This document shows positions 36,600 through 47,464 of a stretch of 64,000 bases of DNA, piece by piece. The position numbers and the translations under genes were made by a program. The first letter of the stretch is position 1. Each line of letters begins with the position of its first letter. The stretch lies in assembly GCA_946122785.1 (NCBI GenBank), contig CAMGYJ010000008.1, forward strand, positions 3,497,742-3,561,741. The letters run 5' to 3'. The notes beneath the pieces were generated by a model. That model was given only the letters and a program-made list of their open reading frames with translations, was not told where the DNA came from and made no database searches. Origin of the DNA: Linum tenue (lineage: Eukaryota; Streptophyta; Magnoliopsida; Malpighiales; Linaceae).

Positions 36600-37236
36600 C
36601 AGTGGCGGACCCAGAAATTTTTCATAGGGGTGTCCATTTTTTAAAAATAAATTAAATAAAAATAATTGATAATTAATAAAAATAAAATCGTAAATTTGAA
36701 AATACCTTACTCGTACAGGTTAAAAAAGTTCATGATTTTTTTTTCATATTCGGAAATAATTGTAGAATACACTTGGTGTCTATAGTGTTAAAAAAAATTG
36801 TCTCTATATACCCTATTAGACAATCATTCACGAACTTATCGCGTATTCTATTTGTAAACTTGTTCTCCATGTAACCCAAAGCTGAAAGACTCTTTTAAGG
36901 GTAGCTTGAAATTAGTTTAATTGTTAGGTTTTTAAAATAATTAGAGATAGGAAATGACATTTTACTATTACATTTTTCAAAATCAAACAACAAATGAGTT
37001 GTAGGTCAACGAAAATTTAGTTTATTAATAATAATAGTGTTCTAGATTTGAATTACCCAATCTATCACTTATATTCCTATACACAAATGACACTATGACA
37101 GTAAGATAATCATGTTTTCAAATTTCAGGGGTGTTCCTCACTATCAATTATATTTTTTTTGTCAATACGTAAATTACCACCGGAGGTTGAATAATCGTAT
37201 TCCCAAAATTTAGGGGTGTCCCCTGGTCCGCCCCTG
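36600..37236. mobile_element. hAT-type MITE, copy 1
   Basis: A 637-bp element with ends CAGTGGCGGACC and GGTCCGCCCCTG, which are imperfect inverted repeats, and subterminal AGGGGTGTCC motifs in both orientations. It is flanked by a perfect 8-bp duplication, GATATATC, at 36592-36599 and 37237-37244, the hAT size. It has no coding capacity. A second copy lies at 56808-57363. Confidence 0.85.
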
Positions 37237-37244
37237 GATATATC

Positions 37245-37832
37245 CACATAATATCATGTCCATCTCACAGCTCAATGCTTATGTGAAATTGGATCTGGTG
37301 TGATTTTACTCATTCGAGTTGCACTTCTGCTCCATTTCCGGTTCACCAGTCGTGACAGTGTTTCCTAATCTGAAAGTTCTTATGGAGTCTTAGAAGAGAA
37401 TACGACATCATAGGACCAAGAAATTGCATTGTTTATTGTCAAGATGAATGATTATCTGAAAGTTGAGTTTGAGTACAATGTTGCCATGTAATAAGTGATC
37501 AGTAACTCTTGTCCAGTTGCCCTCCTGCTCCACCAAACCATGTTTCGTAATCAGAAAATACAATATTGGATCCCTGGACTGAGTTGAGAATGAATAGTGT
37601 GATGCTGGTGCTTTGTTACTTGTTCTTGAAGAAGAGATGCTCCCTGCTTTTCACTTTGTCCTTTTGGGCTTTTGGCGTCATCGTCCTTCAATTATTGGTC
37701 TTAGAATAATGAAATCCGCCAACCCAAACGGGAAATTTACTCCACTCCCTCCCTCCCTCACTCTCTAAAGTCCACCCTTGCTGCTGCTTCCCTTTTTTTC
37801 TCCTCTGTCACTTTTCACTGTGCCTGAGATCA
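37245..37832 (+). promoter_or_regulatory. Upstream region of the RING-H2 gene, including foldback-unit remnants
   Basis: Positions 37260-37600 hold about two diverged foldback units (GAGTTGCACTTCTGCTCCAT, GAGTCTTAGAAGAGAA). From 37730 the sequence is a C-rich leader (CCCTCCCTCCCTCACTCTCT) ahead of the ATG at 37833. Confidence 0.4.
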
Positions 37833-38456
37833 ATGGAGCACCCACCGCCGTCCATCTTCATCTCTCCGGATCCTCCACCTTTCCCCGATTCGGCTTCGGC
37901 TTCGGCCTCGGCCGCGGTCTCCCCCAGCCACAGGAGCGTAGACATGGCCCCTCTTGAGTTCGTCCTCGCCTTAATCGCCATCATCACCATCCCTGCCCTC
38001 ATCTACACTTTTTTCTACTCCATCAAGTGCCCATCCTCCCCCTCCCGCCCCCGATCCCGCCGCCGCCGCGGCGATGCGACCTCCTCCGACGCCGACACCG
38101 ACGATGCCCCACATCCCGCGGCGCCTCCTCCGCCTGAGAAGCTCCGCGAGGCCGCCGTCAAGTACAGGAAGGAGAGCCACGCCAAGGAGATTGGGAGCGA
38201 ATGTCCCGTGTGCTTGTCGGTGTTTGCCGACGGGGAGTCGGTGAAGCAGCTGAGCGCCTGTAAGCACTCATTTCACTCGCCCTGTATCGACTTGTGGCTC
38301 AATTCGCATGCCAATTGTCCCGTCTGTCGAGCCTCCGTTGCCGTCAAGATTCCTCCTCCTGCGGCGGCGGCGGCGGAGAGCTCTGGAGGGAGGCGGCAGG
38401 GAAGGGGTGATCAAGATCTGCATCAGGGGCTTCCCGATGCCGGTAGCTTGGTTTGA
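37833..38456 (+). CDS. RING-H2 finger protein, ATL type (probable E3 ubiquitin ligase)
   Basis: An intronless 207-residue protein. ATL proteins are membrane-anchored RING-H2 ubiquitin ligases. An N-terminal Pro/Ser-rich part is followed by one membrane helix at about residues 39-63 (LEFVLALIAIITIPALIYTF) and a basic/Pro-rich linker. The RING-H2 has C124, C127, C143, H145, H148, C151, C162 and C165, with the ATL-typical DLWL between the sixth and seventh ligands. The tail is short and Ala/Gly-rich. The ATG at 37833 is the first in frame; M38 just before the helix is an alternative. Base composition is far more GC-rich than the surrounding repeats. The gene lies wholly inside block C with no equivalent in A or B. 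Substrate unknown. Confidence 0.88.
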   Translation: MEHPPPSIFISPDPPPFPDSASASASAAVSPSHRSVDMAPLEFVLALIAIITIPALIYTFFYSIKCPSSPSRPRSRRRRGDATSSDADTDDAPHPAAPPPPEKLREAAVKYRKESHAKEIGSECPVCLSVFADGESVKQLSACKHSFHSPCIDLWLNSHANCPVCRASVAVKIPPPAAAAAESSGGRRQGRGDQDLHQGLPDAGSLV

Positions 38457-38955
38457 TTCATCGGATCCAGCATAAACCCAGTTGGTGGTTATAGATAGAT
38501 TCCCATGTCAGTTTCTTGCTGATCCTGGAAGTTGGGTCCGTTTTTGGCTTATAACAAGTAGATAGACCAGTTTTTACTTATTCCAGTTGCTATTCAAGAT
38601 TCCCAGCTCGTTGAGGATTCTGAAGGGGAGAATGGTTACTGCAGGATTGGTATCTTATGTCGCAGTCAACTGACCCTCAAGATTCTATTCTGGTTCTACT
38701 TACAGGTCCCGATCTCACTTAGTCACTTTATTCATCTGATCAGAAAGCTAAAAGTTGTTGACAGAAGTTGCTATTGAGGTTGACCCTGAACTCAAACGTT
38801 CAATATGGAGGTGTCTAAAATAGAGATGCGGTAATGTTATTGGCTCAGTTGTTTTTTGTTCGGAAGATGTTCTGGACTTGTAGTTCCTCTAGAGTGTTAT
38901 AAGAAGCTAGGTTAGCATTCTACATTGTCCAGTTGAAGTCGTGTAGCTTGAAGAT
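38457..38955. repeat. Block C spacer after the RING gene
   Basis: Colinear with 26870-27360 of block A, for example GTCAGTTTCTTGC, GAAGTTGGGTCCGTTTT and CTTATGTCGCAGTCAACTGA. No gene. Confidence 0.5.
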
Positions 38956-38959
38956 GGAA

Positions 38960-39420
38960 CACCTTGAAGGTGCAACCTCATGTCTCTCGTTGCTGCCAGC
39001 TGCTAAGGTTGATCAATGCATTTGAGGTTCTTCGTGGCTTTCTGGATAGCCTTCTTGACTATCATTCTGTTGGCTGTGTATTGCTTCGCATTGTTATGAT
39101 CCAGGTTGCCTTGTCTTCCTTGGAGGATTTATTGAAGTTGGCATATGGATTCCTTAATCATAGATGAGGAATCTTCTGTGGTGTTGCCCAAGTCAAGGAA
39201 CCTTTAATATCCATCCGGCATCTGGTTCAGCAACTTATTTTTATCCTGGACCAAGGCATGTTGGTTAAGTTGCAGCCAGCAACTTCTTCTCCATGCTGTC
39301 TTGTTAAGTGGCAGTAAACCAGCAATTTCCCATCAGTTTCCATTGGTTTAAGCTAGGAAGATGCCAGCTAATTGTGTGTTTCCCAATCTGTTCAAGTTAT
39401 TTGCAACTTTTTGTGATTAG
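38960..39420 (-). pseudogene. DUF241 (BPS1-like) pseudogene, block C copy
   Basis: Minus-strand remnants colinear with the block A copy (CTTGACTATCATTCTGTTGG equivalent to the VKQYVANIKTVKKA coding part). Deletions and stops are spread throughout. Confidence 0.4.
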
Positions 39421-40576
39421 ATGGTATGGCCTCGAGGGCTAACTGTTGGATTTAACTTGGGAAGATGTGGCAGCCATTTGGAGGTTATGGTAAAGCTATA
39501 TGGAAAGTTTTGGGACTCTTTGTACTCGGAGCAAGTAACTGTGATGGCCTATCCTTTGACATGGACTGGACTATATGCAAGAGCAGGTTGTTTGACATTA
39601 TCTACAAGCATCGAGGTCAGGTAGCACATGGAGTAATTTTTCTGCTGTTGCTGCAACAGGTACAATACTCCAGTTACTTAGTTTCCTACCAAAACTGTTA
39701 ACCGGAGCAAGAACCTGTCATCTTTTTTGGGGAGGAAGTTTGGTATTGGAATTATATACATGGTGGAAGGAATATAGACATGAAGAATCTCTTTTGCTTT
39801 TTAAATATCAATGTTCAAAATTTAGTGCAATAATGTTTGGAAAATGAAACATGATGGGAGGCAAACTTCATTGATTCATTGGAACCTTAACGTTTAAGGA
39901 AGTAAGATGTTTATTGAAAAGCTGTGTTGGGTTCTGCCTCGTGAAATCTAAATCTGTTGCACATACATATTGCTAAGTTTGCTTACAACATAATTGATCC
40001 CTAGTCAAGCTGAAAATGAATAATGTGTTATCAAATTGATTGAAGTTCTCTCAAATATTACTTGATGTCCCCTTCCATATCATTACCGTTGTTCTGAAAA
40101 TGGATTCTAAATGGTGACAACGAACAAGAAATCACAAGGCACCACATGAATGCACAATTCGTAGGAACTATGATTGAATGGTTTTGGATTAATATGCATA
40201 TCTTCTGTTAAGTACTGCTGCCTACTTTTATCGAATATATAACTCCGATTAAGTCATAGAAGCACACAAATGCATAGTTCCTGTGAATTGTGTTTAAATG
40301 GTCTTGGATTATCTATAAATAGCTTCTGTACTCACCTTCCTAAATTTGGTGATGGAAGCTAGAACCTGTCTTTTCTTTGGGTGATGGTCTTGGATTACTT
40401 ATGCATTGTTGCGTTGGAAATGCATAAAGTGTGGAGGGCAATAGATACAGAAAAAAATCTTGTTGTATTCAAAATATCAATGTTCGGAATGTGGAAATGT
40501 GCAGGTCTGCAGAAAAAACCAGCAAGGGAAGTGCATTTGGTTGTGCACTGTACTATGGTGTAGACTCTTAATTTGA
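39421..40576. repeat. Tail of block C
   Basis: Colinear with 32900-33955 of block B. It contains an open frame at 39465-39701 with FDMDWT, discussed as a finding. Near the end a 25-bp stretch (GAAGTGCATTTGGTTGTGCA followed by CTGTA) occurs at about 40529 and again 60 bp later. Confidence 0.5.
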
Positions 40577-41189
40577 TGCGGTATGCCGAAGTGCATTTGG
40601 TTGTGCACTGTAGTAGGAGGAATCTATCAGTAATAGATACAATGAGAACGAGAAGTTAACGTAATGATTTGATCGACAGAATTCAATCATCATTGTAGCT
40701 GCTTTTTCCGGGGGCAAGTGTCCGTAGGTATTTCATATTTGAGTTCGAATACCCAGATTCCTGGAGGAAAAGGTGCATTGCTTCCATGCTGGTTTATGTG
40801 TCATAGGAAGAAAACTCTTGCTACAAATCCATCTTTAACGTGCACATTAAAATTCCTGGCAGCCAGCTTGCTCCAAAAAAGGTTCCTCCTTTGAATCCAA
40901 AGGTAAGAAGAAAGGAATGCTTAATGTCTGTCTCAGATTGCCTTTCTTTCCCGTGCAGAGCAAAATTCCTCGCAGCTTGCTCCAAAAAGTTTCCTTTTGG
41001 TTGCCTCCTTTCAATCCATACAAAGGTAGGAAGAAAGAAAAGAATGCTTCGATGCCTCAAATGGGTTTCCTTTCCCCATGTTATCATGTTCCTTGTTGAT
41101 TCTCCATGCTAATCCCTCTCTCATAAAACGGCCAACAAACATCTTTAGTGTGTTCAATTCATTTCCCACGTAAACAAATAAGCCAAACC
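40577..41189 (+). promoter_or_regulatory. Upstream region of the GH17 gene with an internal duplication
   Basis: Positions 40848-40921 and 40965-41048 are diverged direct copies, both running AAAATTCCT, CAGCTTGCTCCAAAAA, CTCCTTT, CAATCCA/GAATCCA, AGGAAGAAA, GAATGCTT. The rest is ordinary upstream DNA. No firm TATA box was assigned. Confidence 0.4.
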
Positions 41190-44100
41190 ATGGGAAGCCA
41201 TTGTCATGGATGTAAGTTATGGGTGGTGTTTTTGGTGTTGGTGATGATGAAGGGAGCAACGGCGGCCGGAGGGCTGGCTGCTAACTGGGGGACTCAGTCG
41301 ACGCACCCGTTGCCGGCGAACATAGTGGTGAAGCTTCTGAAGGAGAATGGGTTCGACAAGGTGAAGTTGTTCGAGGCAGACCCGCCGGCGTTGAAGGCGT
41401 TGGGGAACTCTGGCATCCAGGTCATGGTTGGGATCCCAAACGAGCTTCTCGGGCCACTTTCCTCCTCGGTTCAGGCGGCGATTGATTGGGTTCAGCAGAA
41501 CGTGTCCAACTACATCTCACAAATGGGTGTCAACATAAGGTAAAATACATTCGATGATGGGTCAGTTTCGTTAGGGTGTGATATGGACTAATGCACACCA
41601 TCCAACATTTAGCATTTCCTCATGTTTGGTGCAAATGAGCTTTATTTATTTGTATTTGAAAGAAGGAAAAAGAAAATTATGAATTCACCATATGCAATAT
41701 GAATATTAAGTAATAATAGCATGACATTTTGAATTCAATGGTATTTTTTTTCTAGATCACATTAGAACTTCGAAGTTAAAACTCGATTTAACAGATCGTT
41801 TGGTACCAAATGAATGAAGAATCCATTTCTTTGTAAAATGAATTACCCTATAGAATTCATTCTCAAATGAAATATGGGGTTTGGTATGTCATATTCAAAT
41901 TTTTAGAAATAAATGAATTGTCATGTAGAATTCATTGTCAAATGAATTATGTGTTTGGTATGTCATATGTATAAGTAATTTAGTTAATGTAAGAGGATGA
42001 TTATGTCATTCTACTATAATTAGTAAATACTTATGGAATTCATTTATACCAAACGGTATGTAAAAAAATCAAAAGTTTCAGTACAAATTCTTCCATTTTT
42101 TAGTTGTTCAGTGTTTAGAGTTTGACACCAAACCCGAGGAAATTTAGCCAATCATGATTTCTGGTTCTAAAATTTAAAATTCTACAGAGGTTTTTTTTTA
42201 TGAATAAAAATTCTATAGAGTTTGTGCTATTTATAGTAATTATGAGGAATTGAGGTGGGGCTTACATATGCATTTCATAACTAATTCACGAATCAATGTA
42301 AATTACATAAGTGATTAGCTATTAAATGCATTTAACACTATTTTACTTTATTATTGAGTGATTGTTGCTTCCCTCTTAAGTTTTTTCTCTACTTCTCTCT
42401 TCAAATTCTATTTGATAATTTCTTCGTTTCCACTCCAATCCATGTCTCTGTTTTGACCACTACAAACATAAATTTGATATGTCACATTGGTTTCTTTAAT
42501 TTGCCTCTTCCTTTTCTTCTTCACTTTTGGTTTCTTTGCCTCTCTTTTCATCTCTAACTTTCTTTGATTCATCTGTCAAATGATTTTTATGAAATTTTGA
42601 AGTCAAAGATGAATTTATGAAATTGTGCAGTGAGGTCTCGATTATTACTAGATTCTCATTCATTAATAAACAAACTCATTGAGGTTGTGATAGAGTGTGT
42701 TATTTATGCAATGCAAGAGAGAGTTACATGTAGGTAATTTAAAGTAGATATGACAATATCAAAATAAGTTCATGTTCGACTTTTAACATGTTACAAATGG
42801 AATTCAATTTTATTTAGTAAGAAAGACTTCAGCTTGAGATTCCAAAGAAAGAAATTCATATAGAAATGAATTCTACATAATAATTATGTTTGTTATTGTT
42901 CCGAACGATCTATTAAGTGTCTTGTTATCACTTTATCATATTCAAACAATTTAAGTTCCAAGTAATTTAAAATAAATTATAGTGATAGATACCATTAGGA
43001 CACCAAACATTGCAAAAAGTGTCATTCCTAGCATAATGTTTTTTTTTTTAATGACAACACTCGAGAACAGTGTTTTGTTTCTGCTAATTTTGATTATAAG
43101 TGGCCAGAGTTACACGTCGACAAATAATGTGTCGTATGAAGTTTTTTTAGAATTTCGTGGGGATGGTCATTTTTAATCAATTGGAAAAATAAAATATTAA
43201 GAAAAATTTGCTTTTAATTAAAAATAACTTTCGTGATATAATGAAAATATAAATACATTTTATAACACAATTTCCGTGATCATATTCAGGCACGTGGCTG
43301 TGGGTAATGAGCCATTTCTCAAGACCTACAACGACAAATTCGTACATACAACATTCCCAGCTCTTAAGAACATCCAAGCTGCTTTGATAAAGGCAGGGTT
43401 AGGGAGGCAAGTTAAGGTCACAATTCCACTCAATGCTGATGTCTACCAGAGTGACAACGGTCTTCCTTCTGGCGGCAGCTTCCGACCAGATATCCATGAC
43501 CTTATGGTCTCCATCATTAAGTTCCTTAGTGAAAGCAATTCACCCCTTACCTTCAACATCTACCCTTTCCTGAGCTTGTATGCTGACTCCCACTTCCCCA
43601 AGGAGTATGCCTACTTTGATGGCAATGCTGCCCCTCTCGTCGATGGATCCATCTCCTACACGAACGTCTTCGATGCCAATTTCGACACCCTCGTCGCAGC
43701 TCTTGACAAGATCGGTTTCTCCTCTATGCCTGTCATTGTTGGTGAGGTAGGTTGGCCCACCGACGGTGACTTGAATGCCAACGTGGACAACGCCAAGAGA
43801 TTCAATCAAGGGCTTGTCGATAGGATACTCCAAGGTCGTGGCACCCCAAGGCGCTCCACCCCTCCAGATGTCTACATATTCTCCTTGATTGACGAAGATG
43901 CTAAGAGCATCGATCCGGGAAACTTTGAGAGGCATTGGGGGGTCTTCAACTTCGATGGTGCCCTCAAGTACCAACTCAATTTGGGGAGTGGTAGAGGTCT
44001 GGTCCCTGCCAAAGGTGTGAGGTACTTGACGCGACAATGGTGTGTCTTGTCCCCTCAAGCAAGCTTGGACGACCCTGCTTTGGCTAGCAGCGTGAGCTAC

Positions 44101-44415
44101 GCTTGTAGTTACTCTGATTGCACTAGCTTGGGGTCTGGATCTTCTTGTGGTGTATTGGATGCTAGGGGCAATGCATCTTATGCTTTCAACATGTACTTTC
44201 AAACAATGAACCAGAGGAAAGGTACATGTTCGTTTAGCAACAACCTCTCTATGATTACCACTCTTGATCCATCTGCTGGTGCTTGTCGGTTCAAGGTCAT
44301 GATTGATATTGGGAAGCATCAACTGCCTCCTGCACGTTCTTCATCGACGGGAAGAAAACTCAAGTTTGTACTCAGTGTCACTGCGATCGTCATGCTCCTA
44401 GTTTCTGGAGCCTAG
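41190..44415 (+). CDS. Glucan endo-1,3-beta-glucosidase, GH17 with X8 (CBM43) domain and GPI-anchor signal
   Basis: It cleaves beta-1,3-glucan (callose) at the cell surface or wall. Two exons, 41190-41539 and 43290-44415, joined across a 1750-bp intron in correct phase, give 491 residues. A signal peptide spans about 1-26 ([17 protein letters not shown]). The GH17 domain starts GLAANWGTQ. The acid/base glutamate sits in VGNEP at E124, the first residues of exon 2, and the nucleophile in GEVGWPTDG at E269. The X8 domain runs from about W367 (RQWCVLSP), with the usual cysteines and YAFNMYFQ. The C-terminus ends in a hydrophobic segment ([17 protein letters not shown]), as expected for GPI addition. 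An ATG codes for MGSHCHGC just before the hydrophobic core. The 3' part is duplicated at 46758-47464. Confidence 0.92.
41540..43289. other. Long intron of the GH17 gene with a possible MITE
   Basis: An AT-rich intron of 1750 bp. AGATCGTTTGG at 41793 and CCGAACGATCT ending at 42911 form a possible terminal inverted repeat pair enclosing 1.1 kb, and CGTTTGGTA near 41797 pairs with TACCAAACG near 42049. No clear target duplication was found, so element borders are unsettled. Confidence 0.35.
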
Positions 44416-45202
44416 TAAAGATGGAGAACCAAATTTTTCAGCGAGGCATCAAATTGTGTTGTAAATTTCGCAATTCCGTAAAGATAATAAATTTGTAATA
44501 GATGTTGAAGTAAGCATATTGCAAATAATCTACATCCATCTCTTTCCATGCTCACCCCCAACAACAACTTCCCCTGCTATAAGATCAGTCTCTTATATCG
44601 ATGAGCAAGTTAGTAGACTGAGACAACCATCGGAAGTTGCATCTATATGCACTTTGTAGGAGGAAGTGAATTACATTATCTTGAAATTACACACAACTGA
44701 ATATTGTATACATATTACTCGTTAACTACAAGAAATATTGAAAGACTACGTACAAAGCTAGTTGTATATTGAGCTTCGAGCACCTTCAACCACCAATCAC
44801 TTGTTTCCTCTCCTTGAATCTATCAAGTTGTTGTTGTGACTAATAAGAACCTATGTGATGGTATACATCACTCACTTGTTTCTTTTTTTTTATACATGAA
44901 TTAGTTATGACAATAAATTTTTTTATCAAGTAACCAACTTAATCAAACTTAGAAAATATGAAGGTAGATTCAAGGTTTTCACACACACATATATATAATA
45001 TTGATTTAAACTTAATATATGCTATTTTCTATTGTAGTTTGATTCTAATCGGTTCCCTAATCGAGTTGTTCTTTACTCATTTATTTATTGACACACTTGC
45101 ACAAGTCCCTATATGTAGCTTGATTCTAATAAATTTCACGTTCGAGTTTTTCTTTACTAATGATCTAACACAATTTATACTAGTCCCTTGTGGATCGTTC
45201 AA
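44416..45202. other. 3' flank of the GH17 gene
   Basis: 3' UTR (AATAATAAA-type signal GATAATAAAT near 44485) followed by AT-rich DNA. No gene. Duplicated at 47465-48353. Confidence 0.4.
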
Positions 45203-46540
45203 CTATGGATATTCAGGGTCATCATGGGCGCTTTCATGTAGACACACACTTGTTGCATAATGAATGAGGATGGGGCCTGAATGTTGCAACCAATATCTAT
45301 AGCCACTAATTGGTACAAAACTCCCACGAGAGCAACTGTTAATATTTGCTAATGCATAGAGATCATCACTGACAAATGAGTATTTCTTGATTGACGACGA
45401 GAGACAAACTGCAATAGCATGCAAGCAAGGCACTCTTGTGGCGTGGAACTTGCCACACGCGCACATCCCTGTGTAACTTTAGTGTTCAAACTTTACAATA
45501 TAAACACTCTCGCTAGGAATTCATTGATTTAAAGTCAAATTTGTTACATCAACCTTTTAGGGGTCTTTTGGCAAGCATGAATTGTAAGATACATGAATTT
45601 CAAGATAGCATATAGGACTATAAGAATTCATGTGATGTGATGTTAGAATACATAATTTGGTTTACGTGAATTCTGAAATTGGTAAATTTGTATAAAATAA
45701 CAAAATTATTAGAAAATAACAATATTCCAAAGTATATTCACTTTAACCATGTTTCACTTTATGAACAAAAGAGGTAAGTAAGTTAGTGGGTCCCGTAAGT
45801 TGGGTGAATTGTATAATGCTCTAGGTAACCACAAAGCATTCGAAAATTCATATTTGTGTGTGTTTTGAAATTATGTGGACCATCAATATCATTGTATTCC
45901 TCTTTGAAGTTAAAAAAATATTGAAATTGGAGATATCATGTATTCTTCAAATTAGCTGGTATTCATGGTTTCAAAATGACCCCTTAATTAATTTGCAAGG
46001 TTTCGCGGTTTGACCCCCAACTTTCGTGTCGCTTCCTCATGATAGATTTGCAATATCCATTGTACTCATTATAACATATTATCCCAATCTTTACCTATTT
46101 TATGTCATTGATGCTCAAAGTACTTCATCGTTCTAAAATGTGTTGCAAAAAAGGTTTGCAAATGACATGCCACAAACTTCGTTGGGATTTTTCGTCATGC
46201 ACCAGCTTCGTTATCACATGCAAGACTCTATTATAGTTGATTGTGCTCCACCCAAGTAGTGCCTCTCAAATTTTGCATGTATAACATCATCTCCACGGTT
46301 CTTGTAAATTCGTGGATTGGTTTATTGTATATGATGTTGCAGATAAACAGTTGAGCATGTAAAAGTAATCGAATGTGTTTCGTAAATAGTATCTGTTGTC
46401 AATCATAATTACTTTAAGGAAACTTGTTTCCAGAGTCTTGGTGTCAAGGAGTTTACTTCCTATAAAGAACCAACAATACACTCCTTGTGTTGACATAATG
46501 CAACATGCACCATCTCTAAGTCCAACCTCGACCAATGTCC
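45203..46540 (-). pseudogene. MULE (MuDR-type) transposase remnant, unit 1
   Basis: The minus-strand frame 45466-45203 encodes CACGKFHATRVPCLHAIAVC, the SWIM zinc finger (CxC...CxH) that closes MULE transposases. A further minus-strand frame at 46535-46287 has YCWFFIGSKLL...VIMIDNRYYL...NCLSATSYTINQ, a decayed match to the transposase core (family: WFF, ISDRH, CxxHxxxN). Frames are broken, and a PIF-type MITE sits between the two parts. Terminal repeats of the parent element were not identified. Confidence 0.6.
45560..45983. mobile_element. PIF/Harbinger (Tourist-like) MITE, unit 1 copy
   Basis: The 424-bp element starts GGGGTCTTTTGG and ends CAAAATGACCCC, an imperfect inverted repeat. TTA occurs on both sides (45557-45559 and 45984-45986), the PIF/Harbinger target size. 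Subterminal GAATT/CATGAAT motifs recur inverted. It is inserted in the MULE remnant. Confidence 0.7.
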
Positions 46541-46765
46541 TTATTGCACGATGAACTTTGACATTATGGTTAGAGATTATACAAAGTGTTTACCCATAAA
46601 AAAACAGCTTGTACCACATCGATTAACTACAAGAAATTCAATGGATTTATAAGGCCAGCTCAACATTAATATTTAAAAGAGCTAGCTAGGCCTTGTTGGG
46701 TTGGGTTTTTGGGCCTAAATGGCCAAACCACTTCTTCTCTATACGATGGTCGACCCGTCTCCTCT

Positions 46766-47464
46766 ATGCCTGTCATTTATGGTGAGGTAGGTTGGCCCAC
46801 CGACGGTGACTTGAATGCCAACGTGGACAACGCCAAGAGATTCAATCAAGGGCTTGTCGATAGGATACTCCAAGGTCGTGGCACCCCAAGGCGCTCCACC
46901 ACCCCTCCAGATGTCTACATATTCTCCTTGATTGACGAAGATGCTAAGAGCATCGATCCAGGAAACTTTGAGAGGCATTGGGGGGTCTTCAACTTCGATG
47001 GTGCCCTCAAGTACCAACTCAATTTGGGGAGTGGTGGTAGACGTCTGGTCGTCCCTGCCAAAGGTGTGAGGTACTTGACGCGACAATGGTGTGTCTTGTC
47101 CCCTCAAGCAAGCTTGGACGACCCTGCTTTGGCTAGCAGCGTGAGCTACTCTTGTAGTTACTCTGATTGCACTAGCTTGGGATCTGGATCTTCTTGTAGT
47201 GTATTGGATGCTAGGGGCAATGCATCTTATGCTTTCAACATGTACTTTCAAACAATGAACCAGAGGAAAGGTACATGTTCGTTTAGCAACAACCTCTCTA
47301 TGATTACCACTCTTGATCCATCTGCTGGCGCTTGTCGGTTCAAGGTCATGATTGATATTGGGAAGCATCAACTGCCTCCTGCACGTTCTTCATCGACGGG
47401 AAGAAAACTCAAGTTTGTACTCAGTGTCGCTACGATCGTCATGCTCCTAGTTTCTGGAGCCTAG
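46766..47464 (+). pseudogene. Headless GH17 + X8 fragment (duplicate 3' half)
   Basis: This duplicate starts inside the catalytic domain, just before GEVGWPTDG, and runs intact through the X8 domain and GPI signal to TAG. It lacks the signal peptide and the VGNEP acid/base, so it cannot be an active glucanase. The only in-frame ATG near the start gives [10 protein letters not shown]. Differences from the full gene are single substitutions and in-frame additions (RRSTTPPD against [18 protein letters not shown] against SGRGLVPAK). No stop or frameshift has accumulated. It is either very recent or transcribed from a new upstream sequence. Confidence 0.85.

Larger units (their letters stand above)
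33956..40576. repeat. Segmental repeat block C
   Basis: This third block starts directly in foldback units, without the BCCP fragment and promoter. It has the units, part of the non-coding middle, a hAT-type MITE, more units at 37260-37600, an intact RING gene, then spacer, a DUF241 pseudogene and the tail. It is the most diverged of the three. Confidence 0.65.
43718..46739. repeat. GH17/MULE segmental duplication, unit 1
   Basis: A 3.0-kb segment from TCTCCTCTATGCC inside GH17 exon 2 to ACCACTTCTTCTC. It is repeated with very high identity at 46758-49907. Eighteen bases (46740-46757) separate the copies. Confidence 0.9.

Noticed and set aside
43540..44322. 260-codon minus-strand ORF across the GH17 exon, and its 210-codon counterpart at 46739-47371
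   Set aside because: Antisense shadow of the GH17/X8 coding frame, with no domain, repeated only because the exon is duplicated.
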